A DNA stretch of 64,000 nt from Bradyrhizobium sp. WSM1417 (GTDB lineage: Bacteria; Pseudomonadota; Alphaproteobacteria; Rhizobiales; Xanthobacteraceae): NCBI RefSeq assembly GCF_000515415.1, contig NZ_KI911783.1, positions 7,241,831 through 7,305,830 of the forward strand, in the 5' to 3' direction. Below the pieces are notes generated by a model. That model was not told the DNA's origin, searched no databases, and worked only from the letters and a program-made list of their open reading frames with translations. Shown here piece after piece: positions 24,809 to 32,801 of the stretch (position 1 is its first letter; the number at the start of each line of letters is the position of its first letter). The position numbers and the translations under genes were made by a program.

Positions 24809-26638
24809 TCACGCTTCCTGGCCAAGCCGCACGATGATGTCGTTCGGCAACAGGGCTGGCGCGTCGGCCGCGCCCAATCGCCACAGGCTCTCGCCCGCGA
24901 CCAGCGCCGGCATGGGCAGTTCGCGGTCGGCGAAATTGGCGACAATCTGCAAGATGTCTCCGTTCTCCGTCCGCCAACGGGCATTCAGGCCGCCCGTGCG
25001 AGTGTTCTCCCCCAGCAACTTGCAATGAGCCGACACGAAACCCCGTTTGATCAGCGGCACGATCTTCTCGCGCCGTATCTTCAGCAATTGGGCTGTCAGG
25101 CCGCGAAACCTGACGCTGACGGGAGAACGGTCGATGCCGTTCCAGTCGAGCTTCGATGCCTCGAAGGTTTTTTGATCGCACGGATCCGGAATGCTGGCAC
25201 GCATGTCGGGGGTCGAGAATGCCTTGAAGTGAGAGAACTCCTTGCGCCGCCCTTCCCGCGTCAGCTCGGCAGCTTCGCCGGACCAGTCTGCGAAGAACTG
25301 GAATGGCGTGTCGGCCGCGGCTTCCTCGCCCATGAACAACATCGGAATGTGCGGGTTCAAAAGAACCAGCGCCAGGGCCTGATCCAGTTTCTCCGGACCG
25401 ACCAGCGCGGAAAGCCGCTCCCCGAGCGCGCGATTGCCGATCTGGTCGTGGTTCTGGGCGAAGAAGATGGTGGCCTCGGGCGGCAAATGCGCGCTCGGCT
25501 CTCCGCGCGGTGCGTCATGCAGCGGAAAGACTTCGCCCTGATAGGCAAAGCCCTCGGTGAGCGCTCGCGCGAGATGTTCGAGCGGCCTATCCGCGAAGGC
25601 GCGATAATAGCCCTCGTCCTCGCCCGTCAGCAGGACGTGGAGCGCGTTGTGAAAATCATCGCCCCATTGCGCGTCATAGAGCCGGGTTCGCCCTTGCGCC
25701 CGGTCGAGCAGGCGAGCCTGATTGGCCTCGTTCTCCAGCATCAGATGCACGCGCCGGCCCGGCAGCTGACTGCGAACCGTCTCGGCAAGCTCGATCAGGA
25801 CATGGCGGTCGGAATCGTCCTTCAGGGCGTGGACGGCATCGAGCCGCAAGCCGTCGAACCCGTAGTCGCGCAGCCACATCAATGCGTTCTCGATCAGGAA
25901 CTCGCGCACGAACGCGCCGTCATGTCCCTCGAGATTGACCGCAGGCCCCCAGCCGGTGCTGTGGCGCGTGGTGAAGAAGCTTTCCGCATAGAGGTGCAGA
26001 TAGTTCAGCTGCGGCCCAAAATGGTTATAGACGACATCGAGGTAAACCATGATGTCGAGGGCATGTGCCGCGCGTAACAGCCGCTTGAGGTCTTCCGGCC
26101 TGCCGTAGCGTGCATTCGGCGCATTCAGCAGCACGCCGTCATAGCCCCAATTGTGCCGGCCAGGGACGTCGTGGAGCGGCATCAGCTCGATTGCGGTGAT
26201 GCCGAGATCGCGCAGATAGGGCAGCTTCTTCTCGATGCCGGCATAGCTGCCTTCCTCGCTGAAGGTGCCGACATGCAGCTCGTAAATCACGGTCTCCGCC
26301 CACGGGCGGCCGGGATAGAGCACCGAGTCCCGGAACGCCGCGGTGTCGACCACCTCGCTCGGCGCCCCGACGTCGTCGGGCTGGAAGAACGAGGCGGGAT
26401 CGGGAACGACCAGATCTTCGTTGATCCTGAACTGATAGCGCGTGCCGACATGCGCGGTGGGACTCAACGACTGGTACCAGCCATCGTGGTCGCGCATCAT
26501 CCGGAGTGGCGGCCGGCCGGCTTCGAGCAATTCGACCGATTGCGCAGTCGGCGCCCAGAGATTGAAGCAGACCCCGTGATCGAGGCATCGAGGACCGTGG
26601 TGTCGCGCCTGCCCGGCCATTCCCAATCTGTGACTCAA
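24809..26638 (-). CDS. treZ: Malto-oligosyltrehalose trehalohydrolase TreZ
   Basis: A 609-residue GH13 enzyme that releases trehalose from malto-oligosyltrehalose. An N-terminal CBM48-like region (FNLWAPTAQSVELLEAGRPP) is followed by YELHVGTFSEEGSYAG, the barrel motif VVYNHFGPQLNYL, the nucleophile Asp in GFDGLRLDAVHALKD, the acid Glu in HLMLENEANQARLL and the third Asp in FFAQNHDQIGNRAL. The end LGAADAPALLPNDIIVRLG is complete. The usual partner TreY is not in the window, while GlgA and GlgX are close by. It contributes to osmoprotectant synthesis in the stress island. The start is uncertain: an ATG a few codons in is possible. Confidence 0.93.
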   Translation of the reverse strand: MSHRLGMAGQARHHGPRCLDHGVCFNLWAPTAQSVELLEAGRPPLRMMRDHDGWYQSLSPTAHVGTRYQFRINEDLVVPDPASFFQPDDVGAPSEVVDTAAFRDSVLYPGRPWAETVIYELHVGTFSEEGSYAGIEKKLPYLRDLGITAIELMPLHDVPGRHNWGYDGVLLNAPNARYGRPEDLKRLLRAAHALDIMVYLDVVYNHFGPQLNYLHLYAESFFTTRHSTGWGPAVNLEGHDGAFVREFLIENALMWLRDYGFDGLRLDAVHALKDDSDRHVLIELAETVRSQLPGRRVHLMLENEANQARLLDRAQGRTRLYDAQWGDDFHNALHVLLTGEDEGYYRAFADRPLEHLARALTEGFAYQGEVFPLHDAPRGEPSAHLPPEATIFFAQNHDQIGNRALGERLSALVGPEKLDQALALVLLNPHIPMLFMGEEAAADTPFQFFADWSGEAAELTREGRRKEFSHFKAFSTPDMRASIPDPCDQKTFEASKLDWNGIDRSPVSVRFRGLTAQLLKIRREKIVPLIKRGFVSAHCKLLGENTRTGGLNARWRTENGDILQIVANFADRELPMPALVAGESLWRLGAADAPALLPNDIIVRLGQEA

Positions 26639-26956
26639 ACCTGGTCGCCTTTACGTGCATGGCTGGAAGTGACGACACGCTTCGCGAGGCTCAATTTGAC
26701 GATCGCTTAAGCATGCTCAGGACGAAAGAAGCCGAGATGCAGGCATTCGTTCCTCAGGCGAGCGCTGCACCCGGCCCACACGCTCTGTGTGCACTTTTGG
26801 ACCGAGGACGAAAAATGTCTGATCGGTGGCGAAAGTTAGGAACGTTTGTTGCGGCGCAGAATTCAGGATTTGCGCTCCGTTGGGGAAGCGCCATTGGAAT
26901 TTTCGAAGATGGTTGGCAGAGGCCAGTGTTGTCCATTGGGCCGGGGGGCCTAGCGC
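26639..26956. other. Spacer between treZ and glgA
   Basis: About 320 bp holding the promoters of two divergent genes. A GGAAC at 26838 and a GTTCC at 26748 lack the matching -10 at 16-17 bp, so no stress promoter is called. Nothing else is recognised. Confidence 0.35.
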
Positions 26957-28366
26957 ATGCGGATCCTTTTCGCGACGCCGGAAGTATCAGACTTCATTCA
27001 AGTGGGTGGACTTGCCGCCGTCTCGGCGGCTCTCCCGCGCGCCTTGCGCGACTTTGCCGACGTCCGCGTCATCATCCCCGGCTATCCGGCTGTCCTGCGC
27101 GGATTACAAGACCTTACGACCGTCGGACGATGCCAACCTTTCGCGGCCCTTCCGGCCTTTGCCATCGATCTCGGGCATACCGCCGACGGCATGACCTATT
27201 ACGTCGTCCGGTGCCCGGCGCTGTACGAACGAGACGGCACGCCCTATGCCGATGGCCGCGGAGCTGATTGGGGCGACAACAATGTCCGGTTCGCGACCTT
27301 CTCTTATGCCGCCGCGCAGGTCGCGAGAGGATTGGTCGACAAGGATTGGGCCGCTGATCTCGTCCATGCCAATGACTGGCAATGTGCACTGATCCCCGGC
27401 TATCTGGAATGGCACTACGCGCACATTCCAACTGTGTTCACGATCCACAATCTGGCCTATCAAGGCGTCTTCGACCGCAGCTCGCTCGCGCCGCTGGGGA
27501 TTCCCGAGGCGAGCTTCAACATCGACGGCGTGGAATTCTACAATCGCCTGTCCTTCATCAAGGCCGGCCTGGTCTACGCTTCCCACCTGACGACCGTCAG
27601 TCAGACCTATGCCCGCGAGATCACCACGGCCGAGTTCGGCTGCGGTCTCGAAGGGCTGTTGCGGCAACGGGCCGATCGCAACCAGCTTTCGGGCATCTTG
27701 AACGGAATCGACGAGAGCTGGGATCCGCGCACCTGCTCCTCGCTGTTCCAGCCGTTCGGAGCCGGTGACTGGGCCGAACGATCAATGAATGCCGACGATG
27801 TCAGGGAACAGTTCGGGCTGGCGGTCTCGAGAGGTCCCCTGTTCGCGCTCGTGGCGCGACTGGTGCACCAGAAGGGCGTCGACCTCGTGATCGAGAGTGC
27901 GCAAGCGATCGTCGATGCGGGCGGCCAGATTGTCGTGACAGGCAAGGGCGAAACGCGGTTCGAGGAGGCGCTGCTGCAGGCGCAGGTGCGCGCGCCGCGC
28001 TCGATCGCCGTGAAGATCGGCTTCGACGACGCCGAGGCACGAAAGATCTTCGCCGGCAGCGACTTTACCCTGATGCCGTCGCGCTTCGAACCCTGCGGGC
28101 TGAGCCAGATGTACGCCCAGCGCTTCGGCTCGCTGCCCATCGGGCATCGTACCGGCGGCCTCGCCGAGACGATCGTGGACGGCGAGACCGGCTTCCTGTT
28201 CGACCGCGCGTCGGCCCCCGGCTTCCTTGGAAGCCTTTGCCGGGCGTTTTCCACCTTCGGCATGAAGGACCGCCTCGATCACATGCGCCGCGCGGCCATG
28301 GCGCAGGCCTTCAGCTGGACACAGTCGGCCAAGTCCTACGCAGCGATCTACAAATCCTCGATCTAG
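26957..28366 (+). CDS. glgA: Glycogen synthase GlgA (GT5)
   Basis: A 469-residue ADP-glucose-dependent glycogen synthase. It begins MRILFATPEVSDFIQVGGLA and contains DLVHANDWQCALIPGYL, VFTIHNLAYQGVFD, the acceptor-domain LVYASHLTTVSQTYA and, in the C-terminal GT-B domain, LFALVARLVHQKGVDL, TLMPSRFEPCGLSQMYAQRF and HRTGGLAETIVDG. The N-terminal KTGGL nucleotide motif of E. coli GlgA reads QVGGL, so the lysine is replaced. The start is the first ATG with GGGG upstream. A DUF3606 gene and glgX follow on the same strand. Confidence 0.92.
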   Translation: MRILFATPEVSDFIQVGGLAAVSAALPRALRDFADVRVIIPGYPAVLRGLQDLTTVGRCQPFAALPAFAIDLGHTADGMTYYVVRCPALYERDGTPYADGRGADWGDNNVRFATFSYAAAQVARGLVDKDWAADLVHANDWQCALIPGYLEWHYAHIPTVFTIHNLAYQGVFDRSSLAPLGIPEASFNIDGVEFYNRLSFIKAGLVYASHLTTVSQTYAREITTAEFGCGLEGLLRQRADRNQLSGILNGIDESWDPRTCSSLFQPFGAGDWAERSMNADDVREQFGLAVSRGPLFALVARLVHQKGVDLVIESAQAIVDAGGQIVVTGKGETRFEEALLQAQVRAPRSIAVKIGFDDAEARKIFAGSDFTLMPSRFEPCGLSQMYAQRFGSLPIGHRTGGLAETIVDGETGFLFDRASAPGFLGSLCRAFSTFGMKDRLDHMRRAAMAQAFSWTQSAKSYAAIYKSSI

Positions 28367-28389
28367 ACGGGCAACTGCAGGACGAGCAG

Positions 28390-28415
28390 GGAACGGAATC
28401 GCCTGAGGAGCGGTT
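28390..28415 (+). promoter_or_regulatory. EcfG-like promoter, one mismatch
   Basis: GGAAC, 17 bases, GGTT (consensus CGTT), 25 bases upstream of the DUF3606 start codon. It is probable because neighbouring stress genes have exact sites. Confidence 0.5.
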
Positions 28416-28440
28416 GCAACTCAACACAGGAGTTTTCGCC

Positions 28441-28698
28441 ATGCGTCGCCCGAAGCCACAAGCGATCCGCAACAAGCTCGACCTGGCCGACCCTACCCAG
28501 GTGCGCCTCGTCAGAAAGCGTCTTGGACTGTCCGACGCGGAGCTGACCGGCATCGTCGAGCGGATCGGCAACTCGATTGCGGCGATCAGCAAGGAGGCGG
28601 CGCTGCAAAGGGCAACCACGCTGCCCAAGCCGGACGATGTGCCTCCTGTCGCCGTGATTACTTCTGCGGTCGTCGGCGAGCGGGCGACGCGGAAGTGA
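28441..28698 (+). CDS. DUF3606 small protein
   Basis: An 85-residue protein. It has a basic start (MRRPKPQAIRNKLDLADPTQ) then VRLVRKRLGLSDAELTGIVE with RIGNSIAAISKEAAL, matching the DUF3606 short domain found in rhizobial stress loci. No function is known. CAGGAG eight bases ahead of ATG supports the start. It sits between glgA (75 bp away) and glgX (43 bp away), and a near-consensus stress promoter lies just upstream, so it may lead a DUF3606-glgX transcript. Confidence 0.8.
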   Translation: MRRPKPQAIRNKLDLADPTQVRLVRKRLGLSDAELTGIVERIGNSIAAISKEAALQRATTLPKPDDVPPVAVITSAVVGERATRK

Positions 28699-28741
28699 CG
28701 GCAACTGCACCAAATTGCTGAAGGGCTGTTCGGGGGCAACG

Positions 28742-30979
28742 ATGGATCAAACAGTACATTCGGATGACGCACTGACGCGGGCGGCCTCGAGCCTGCGCCG
28801 CTCCCGCATCAGCGAGGGCAAGCCGTTTCCACTCGGCGCCACCTGGGACGGGCTCGGTGTCAATTTCGCGCTATTTTCGGCCCATGCCACCAAGGTCGAG
28901 CTCTGCCTGTTCGACGACGACGGCGAGACCGAACTGGAGCGGATCGAACTCCCGGAATACACCGACGAAGTCTGGCACGGCTATCTGCCCTCGGCGCGCC
29001 CCGGCACCGTCTACGGCTACCGCGTCCATGGCCCCTACGAACCCGACGCGGGACACCGCTTCAATCCCAACAAGCTCGTGCTCGATCCCTACGCCAAGCA
29101 GCTGGTCGGCCGGTTGCGCTGGGGACCGGAGCTGTTCGGCTACCAGCTCGACCATGCCGACAAGGATCTCTCCTACGACGAACGCGACAGCGCGCCCCTG
29201 ATGCAGAAATGTCGCGTCATCGACCCGGCCTTCACCTGGGGCGCCGCGCGCAAGCCGGAAGTGCCATGGGAGCGGACGATCGTCTACGAGATGCACGTCA
29301 AGGGTTTTACCCAGCTGCATCCGCTGGTGCCCGACGTGGACCGCGGCACGTTCTCCGGTCTCGCCCATTCGGAAGTCCCGGCCTATCTGCGATCGCTCGG
29401 TATCACCAGTGCAGAATTGCTGCCGATCCACGCCTTCGTCGACGACAGCTACCTGATCGAGAAAGGCCTGCGAAATTACTGGGGCTACAACTCCCTTGCC
29501 TTCTTCGCGCCGGAGCCGCGTTACCTCAAGACACCGTTCGCGAACGAATTCAAAGCCATGGTCAACCAGTTCCACGCCCATGGCATCGAGGTCATCCTCG
29601 ACGTCGTCTACAATCACACCGCGGAAGGAAACGAGCTCGGCCCCACCCTGTCGTTCAAGGGCATCGACAACGCCAGCTATTATCGCCTGCTGCCGGACCA
29701 GCAGCGCTACTACATCAACGACACCGGTACCGGGAATACGGTGAACCTGTCGCACCCGCGTGTGCTGCAACTGGTCGCGGATTCCCTGCGGTACTGGGCG
29801 ACCGAGATGCGGGTCGACGGCTTCCGCTTCGACCTCGCCACCATCCTGGCACGGGAGCCCTACGGGTTCGACGAAGGCGGCGGCTTCCTCGACGCGTGCC
29901 GCCAAGACCCGGTGCTCTCCAGCGTCAAGCTGATCGCCGAGCCCTGGGACATCGGTCCGGGCGGATATCAGGTTGGTCAGTTTCCGCCGGGATGGGCGGA
30001 GTGGAACGACAAGTTCAGAGACACCGTGCGCGCTTTCTGGAAGGGCGACGAGGGGTCGATCGCGGACTTCGCTAAGCGCGTGTCTGGCTCCGGCGATCTC
30101 TTCAACAAGCGCGGCCGCCGGCCATGGGCCAGCGTCAACTTCGTCACCGCCCATGATGGTTTCAATCTCAATGACCTCGTCTCGTACAACGACAAGCACA
30201 ACGAGGCCAATGGCGAGGACAATCGCGACGGCCACAGCAACAATCATTCCTGGAACTGCGGCGCCGAGGGACCGACGGACGATCCGGACATCATTGCGCT
30301 GCGCGAGCGCCAGAAGCGCAATCTGCTGGCGACCATGCTGTTGTCTCACGGCACACCCATGCTGCTTGCCGGCGACGAATTCGGACACACCCAGCACGGC
30401 AACAACAACGCGTACGCCCAGGACAACGAGACCACATGGCTCGACTGGATGGGCATCACCGCGAACGGCCGCAGCCTGCGCGAATTCACGCGCAAACTGA
30501 TCGCCACGCGCAAGGCATTTCCGATTCTCTACCGCAGTCGCTTTCTGGTCGGCTCTCACAACGAAGAGCTGGACGTGAAGGACGTGACGTGGCTCGCGCC
30601 GTCCGGAGAGGAAATGACGACGGAGCAGTGGCAGGACGGCAACGCCAAATGTTTCGCTTTGCTGCTCGACGGCCGCGCCCAGGAGACCGGGATCAAGCGC
30701 CGCGGTTCGGACGCAACCATGCTGCTGATCTACAATGCTCATCACGACGTCGTCAATTTCACCTTGCCCGCGGTCGCCGAGGGACGCAGCTGGATCGGGT
30801 TGATCGACACCAACCAACCGGAGGGGCAGATGCCCGCATTCGAATTCGGGCACGTTTATGCGATGACCGGGCGATCCCTCGTGGTGTTCGGTCTCGCCAC
30901 CGAGAGCATCGCCACGCGCCGTTTGCGACAGGGTCTCGGCGCCCTGCTGGACGTCGTGGAGGCGCCACTGCCCGGATAG
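28742..30979 (+). CDS. glgX: Glycogen debranching enzyme GlgX
   Basis: A 745-residue GH13 isoamylase-type enzyme that cleaves alpha-1,6 branches of glycogen. It has an N-terminal CBM48 domain (GKPFPLGATWDGLGVNFALF), then VYEMHVKGFTQLHP, ILDVVYNHTAEGNELGPTLS, the nucleophile in MRVDGFRFDLATILAREP, the acid Glu in VKLIAEPWDIGPGGYQVG and the third acid in NFVTAHDGFNLNDLVSYNDK. The end is complete (GALLDVVEAPLPG). The start at 28742 is preferred over an upstream in-frame start because of GGGGGCAACG. With GlgA and TreZ it links glycogen turnover to trehalose. Confidence 0.94.
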   Translation: MDQTVHSDDALTRAASSLRRSRISEGKPFPLGATWDGLGVNFALFSAHATKVELCLFDDDGETELERIELPEYTDEVWHGYLPSARPGTVYGYRVHGPYEPDAGHRFNPNKLVLDPYAKQLVGRLRWGPELFGYQLDHADKDLSYDERDSAPLMQKCRVIDPAFTWGAARKPEVPWERTIVYEMHVKGFTQLHPLVPDVDRGTFSGLAHSEVPAYLRSLGITSAELLPIHAFVDDSYLIEKGLRNYWGYNSLAFFAPEPRYLKTPFANEFKAMVNQFHAHGIEVILDVVYNHTAEGNELGPTLSFKGIDNASYYRLLPDQQRYYINDTGTGNTVNLSHPRVLQLVADSLRYWATEMRVDGFRFDLATILAREPYGFDEGGGFLDACRQDPVLSSVKLIAEPWDIGPGGYQVGQFPPGWAEWNDKFRDTVRAFWKGDEGSIADFAKRVSGSGDLFNKRGRRPWASVNFVTAHDGFNLNDLVSYNDKHNEANGEDNRDGHSNNHSWNCGAEGPTDDPDIIALRERQKRNLLATMLLSHGTPMLLAGDEFGHTQHGNNNAYAQDNETTWLDWMGITANGRSLREFTRKLIATRKAFPILYRSRFLVGSHNEELDVKDVTWLAPSGEEMTTEQWQDGNAKCFALLLDGRAQETGIKRRGSDATMLLIYNAHHDVVNFTLPAVAEGRSWIGLIDTNQPEGQMPAFEFGHVYAMTGRSLVVFGLATESIATRRLRQGLGALLDVVEAPLPG

Positions 30980-31025
30980 TTCGCCATGACAGTGCGAGAA
31001 GACGTTTTCGAGTTGATGACGACAG

Positions 31026-31050
31026 GGAACGCACGCAGGTCACCGGCGTT
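31026..31050 (+). promoter_or_regulatory. EcfG-type general-stress promoter
   Basis: GGAAC, 16 bases, CGTT, an exact match, 35 bases before the ATG of a small secreted protein. Confidence 0.8.
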
Positions 31051-31084
31051 CGAGTAGATGGGGCATCAGTCGGAGAACACCGAG

Positions 31085-31378
31085 ATGAAGTTCACAGGTG
31101 CCGTTATCCTCGCCGCTCTCGCGCTGCCTGGAGCAGCCTGGGCGCAGGCCAGCAAGCCTGACGTTTCGTCCGCGCCGAGCGCGCAGAATTCGGGTGCCGG
31201 GATTGCCGGACAGCCCGGCAACAAGAACGGTCCGGCCGCCAAGCCCGGTGAGACCGTCGGATCGAGCTCGACGAGCTCCACTGGCAACACCGCCGTGCAA
31301 TCGCAGGACCCGTCGAATATTCAGGGCGCACCAGGCAACAAGAATGGGCCGCCCGCCAAGCGTCCGGACCAGCGCTAA
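31085..31378 (+). CDS. Small secreted Gly/Asn/Pro-repeat protein
   Basis: A 97-residue exported protein. The signal peptide MKFTGAVILAALALPGAAWA ends at AQA. The mature chain is low-complexity with two copies of the repeat PGNKNGP (GQPGNKNGPAAKPGE and GAPGNKNGPPAKRP) separated by a Ser/Thr-rich linker. No domain is known, and similar PGNKNGP proteins occur in Bradyrhizobium as far as I recall. It has a perfect stress-sigma promoter of its own, so a periplasmic stress role is inferred. The ATG at 31085 is chosen because the longer frame lacks a signal-peptide-like start. Confidence 0.72.
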   Translation: MKFTGAVILAALALPGAAWAQASKPDVSSAPSAQNSGAGIAGQPGNKNGPAAKPGETVGSSSTSSTGNTAVQSQDPSNIQGAPGNKNGPPAKRPDQR

Positions 31379-31453
31379 CGAATACGCCCGCTATCCTGCC
31401 GCTCGACATTCAACGACCCGCGCCGGACAACACTGGCGCGGGTCGTATCAATA

Positions 31454-31478
31454 GGAACGAACGCTGCAACCGCCCGTT
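31454..31478 (+). promoter_or_regulatory. EcfG-type general-stress promoter of the catalase fusion
   Basis: GGAAC, 16 bases, CGTT, an exact match, about 50 bases before the ATG. Confidence 0.8.
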
Positions 31479-31526
31479 CGGGACTCACCTTCTTTCCACT
31501 CCCCCTCCAGCACCCGAGAGTCCACC

Positions 31527-32798
31527 ATGTATCACCACGTCAAGAAGCTGATGTTCACCGTTCGCGTCGACGAACCGGATCCCCGCTTCGGCAACATGCT
31601 GCTGGAGCAGTTCGGCGGCGCCAATGGCGAGCTCGCCGCCGCGATGCAGTACTCGATCCAGGGGTTGAACTGCGAGGACCCCGATCGCAAGGACCTGCTG
31701 ATGGACATCGGCACCGAGGAGCTCAGCCATCTGGAAGTGGTCGGCACGCTGGCGCGGATGCACCTCAAGCCGTCGAAGTTCGACCGCCAGGCGGCCGAAG
31801 CCGATCCCCTCATCGCCATCGCGGGCGGCGGCGGGGTCAATCTCTTCAACTCGCAGGGAAATGCCTGGACCGCCGACTATCTGAAGATCACCGGCGAGCT
31901 CGACGTCGACCTGCGCAGCAACATCGCCGCAGAGGCGCGGGCCAAGATCGTCTACGAGCGGCTGATCAATTTCTGCGACGACGCCGGCAGCAAGGACGCG
32001 CTGCAATTCCTGATGACCCGCGAGATCACGCACATGAAGGCGTTCGCGCTCGCGCTTGAGAGCATGGGCAAGCCGGCCTTCAGCATCGGCCGCATCGCCC
32101 CGACGCCCGGCCTCGTGGATCAGTTCTTCAACGATTCCACCGGCGCCGGCGATCATGGCGAGATCGACACACGCGGACCGTGGAACGAGGGCGGCGACTG
32201 GGTCTTCACGGAGTCGCCGGCGATCCAGGCGGGTGAACCGGGTCCGGCCTCGGCCATCGTCACCGAGAGCTCGCCGCCCGCGGACGAAGCGGGTCTCGGC
32301 GATCTGCTCATCAACGAGCTGCGCGATATCCTGCATGCCGAGAAGCAATTGACCAAGGCGCTTCCCAAGATGGCGGAGGCCGCCCGCTTCGACCAGTTGC
32401 GCGAGCTGTTCGAGCAGCATCTCGCGGAGACCGAAGCGCAGGTCGAGCGCATCAACGAATGCTTCGAAATGCTCGGCAAATCCGCCCGCGCCAAGCCCTG
32501 CAAGGGCATGATGGGCCTCGTCGAGGAAGGCCAGGAGATCATGGCCGAGGGCGAGGACAAGGAGGACGCGGCGGCCGACCTCGCCCTGATCGGCGCAGCG
32601 CAACGCGTCGAGCATTACGAGATCGCAGGCTATACCACGGCGCGCAACCTCGCCCAGCAGCTTCGCCACAGTGCCATCGTCGCCCTGCTGTCCAAATCGC
32701 TGGCGGAGGAGGAGAACGCCGATCAGCTCCTCAACCAGGTGGCCCGCTCGCTGATGTCGGTGGCGAAAATGCCCGCGGCAGTCGAGCAGACCGAATGA
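31527..32798 (+). CDS. Manganese catalase fused to a YciE/DUF892 domain
   Basis: A 423-residue two-domain protein. Residues 1-~230 are a non-haem manganese catalase. The ligand-type residues are all present: Glu35 in ANGELAAAMQYS, Glu65 and His68 in TEELSHLEVV, Glu136 in IAAEARAKIVYERL, Glu166 and His169 in TREITHMKAFALAL. It converts H2O2 to water and O2 in the cytoplasm. A ~25-residue linker leads to residues ~255-415, a ferritin-like YciE domain (LINELRDILHAEKQLTKALP, RVEHYEIAGYTTARNLAQQL) akin to the separate gene at 23309. A perfect stress promoter precedes it. Mn-catalases are normally ~200-300 residues without this domain. Confidence 0.9.
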   Translation: MYHHVKKLMFTVRVDEPDPRFGNMLLEQFGGANGELAAAMQYSIQGLNCEDPDRKDLLMDIGTEELSHLEVVGTLARMHLKPSKFDRQAAEADPLIAIAGGGGVNLFNSQGNAWTADYLKITGELDVDLRSNIAAEARAKIVYERLINFCDDAGSKDALQFLMTREITHMKAFALALESMGKPAFSIGRIAPTPGLVDQFFNDSTGAGDHGEIDTRGPWNEGGDWVFTESPAIQAGEPGPASAIVTESSPPADEAGLGDLLINELRDILHAEKQLTKALPKMAEAARFDQLRELFEQHLAETEAQVERINECFEMLGKSARAKPCKGMMGLVEEGQEIMAEGEDKEDAAADLALIGAAQRVEHYEIAGYTTARNLAQQLRHSAIVALLSKSLAEEENADQLLNQVARSLMSVAKMPAAVEQTE

Positions 32799-32801
32799 TC
32801 C

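Noticed and set aside
23876..26077. 733-codon plus-strand frame opposite the SDR and treZ
   Set aside because: It spans the antisense of two unrelated real genes and a perfect minus-strand promoter.
26748..26773. EcfG promoter before treZ on the minus strand
   Set aside because: The -35 GGAAC is present, but the -10 at 16 or 17 bp reads GCTT or CTTC.
26838..26863. EcfG promoter before glgA
   Set aside because: GGAAC is present, but at 16-17 bp the bases are AATT or ATTC, not CGTT.
28871..30853. 660-codon minus-strand frame opposite glgX
   Set aside because: Antisense shadow of a full-length GH13 enzyme.
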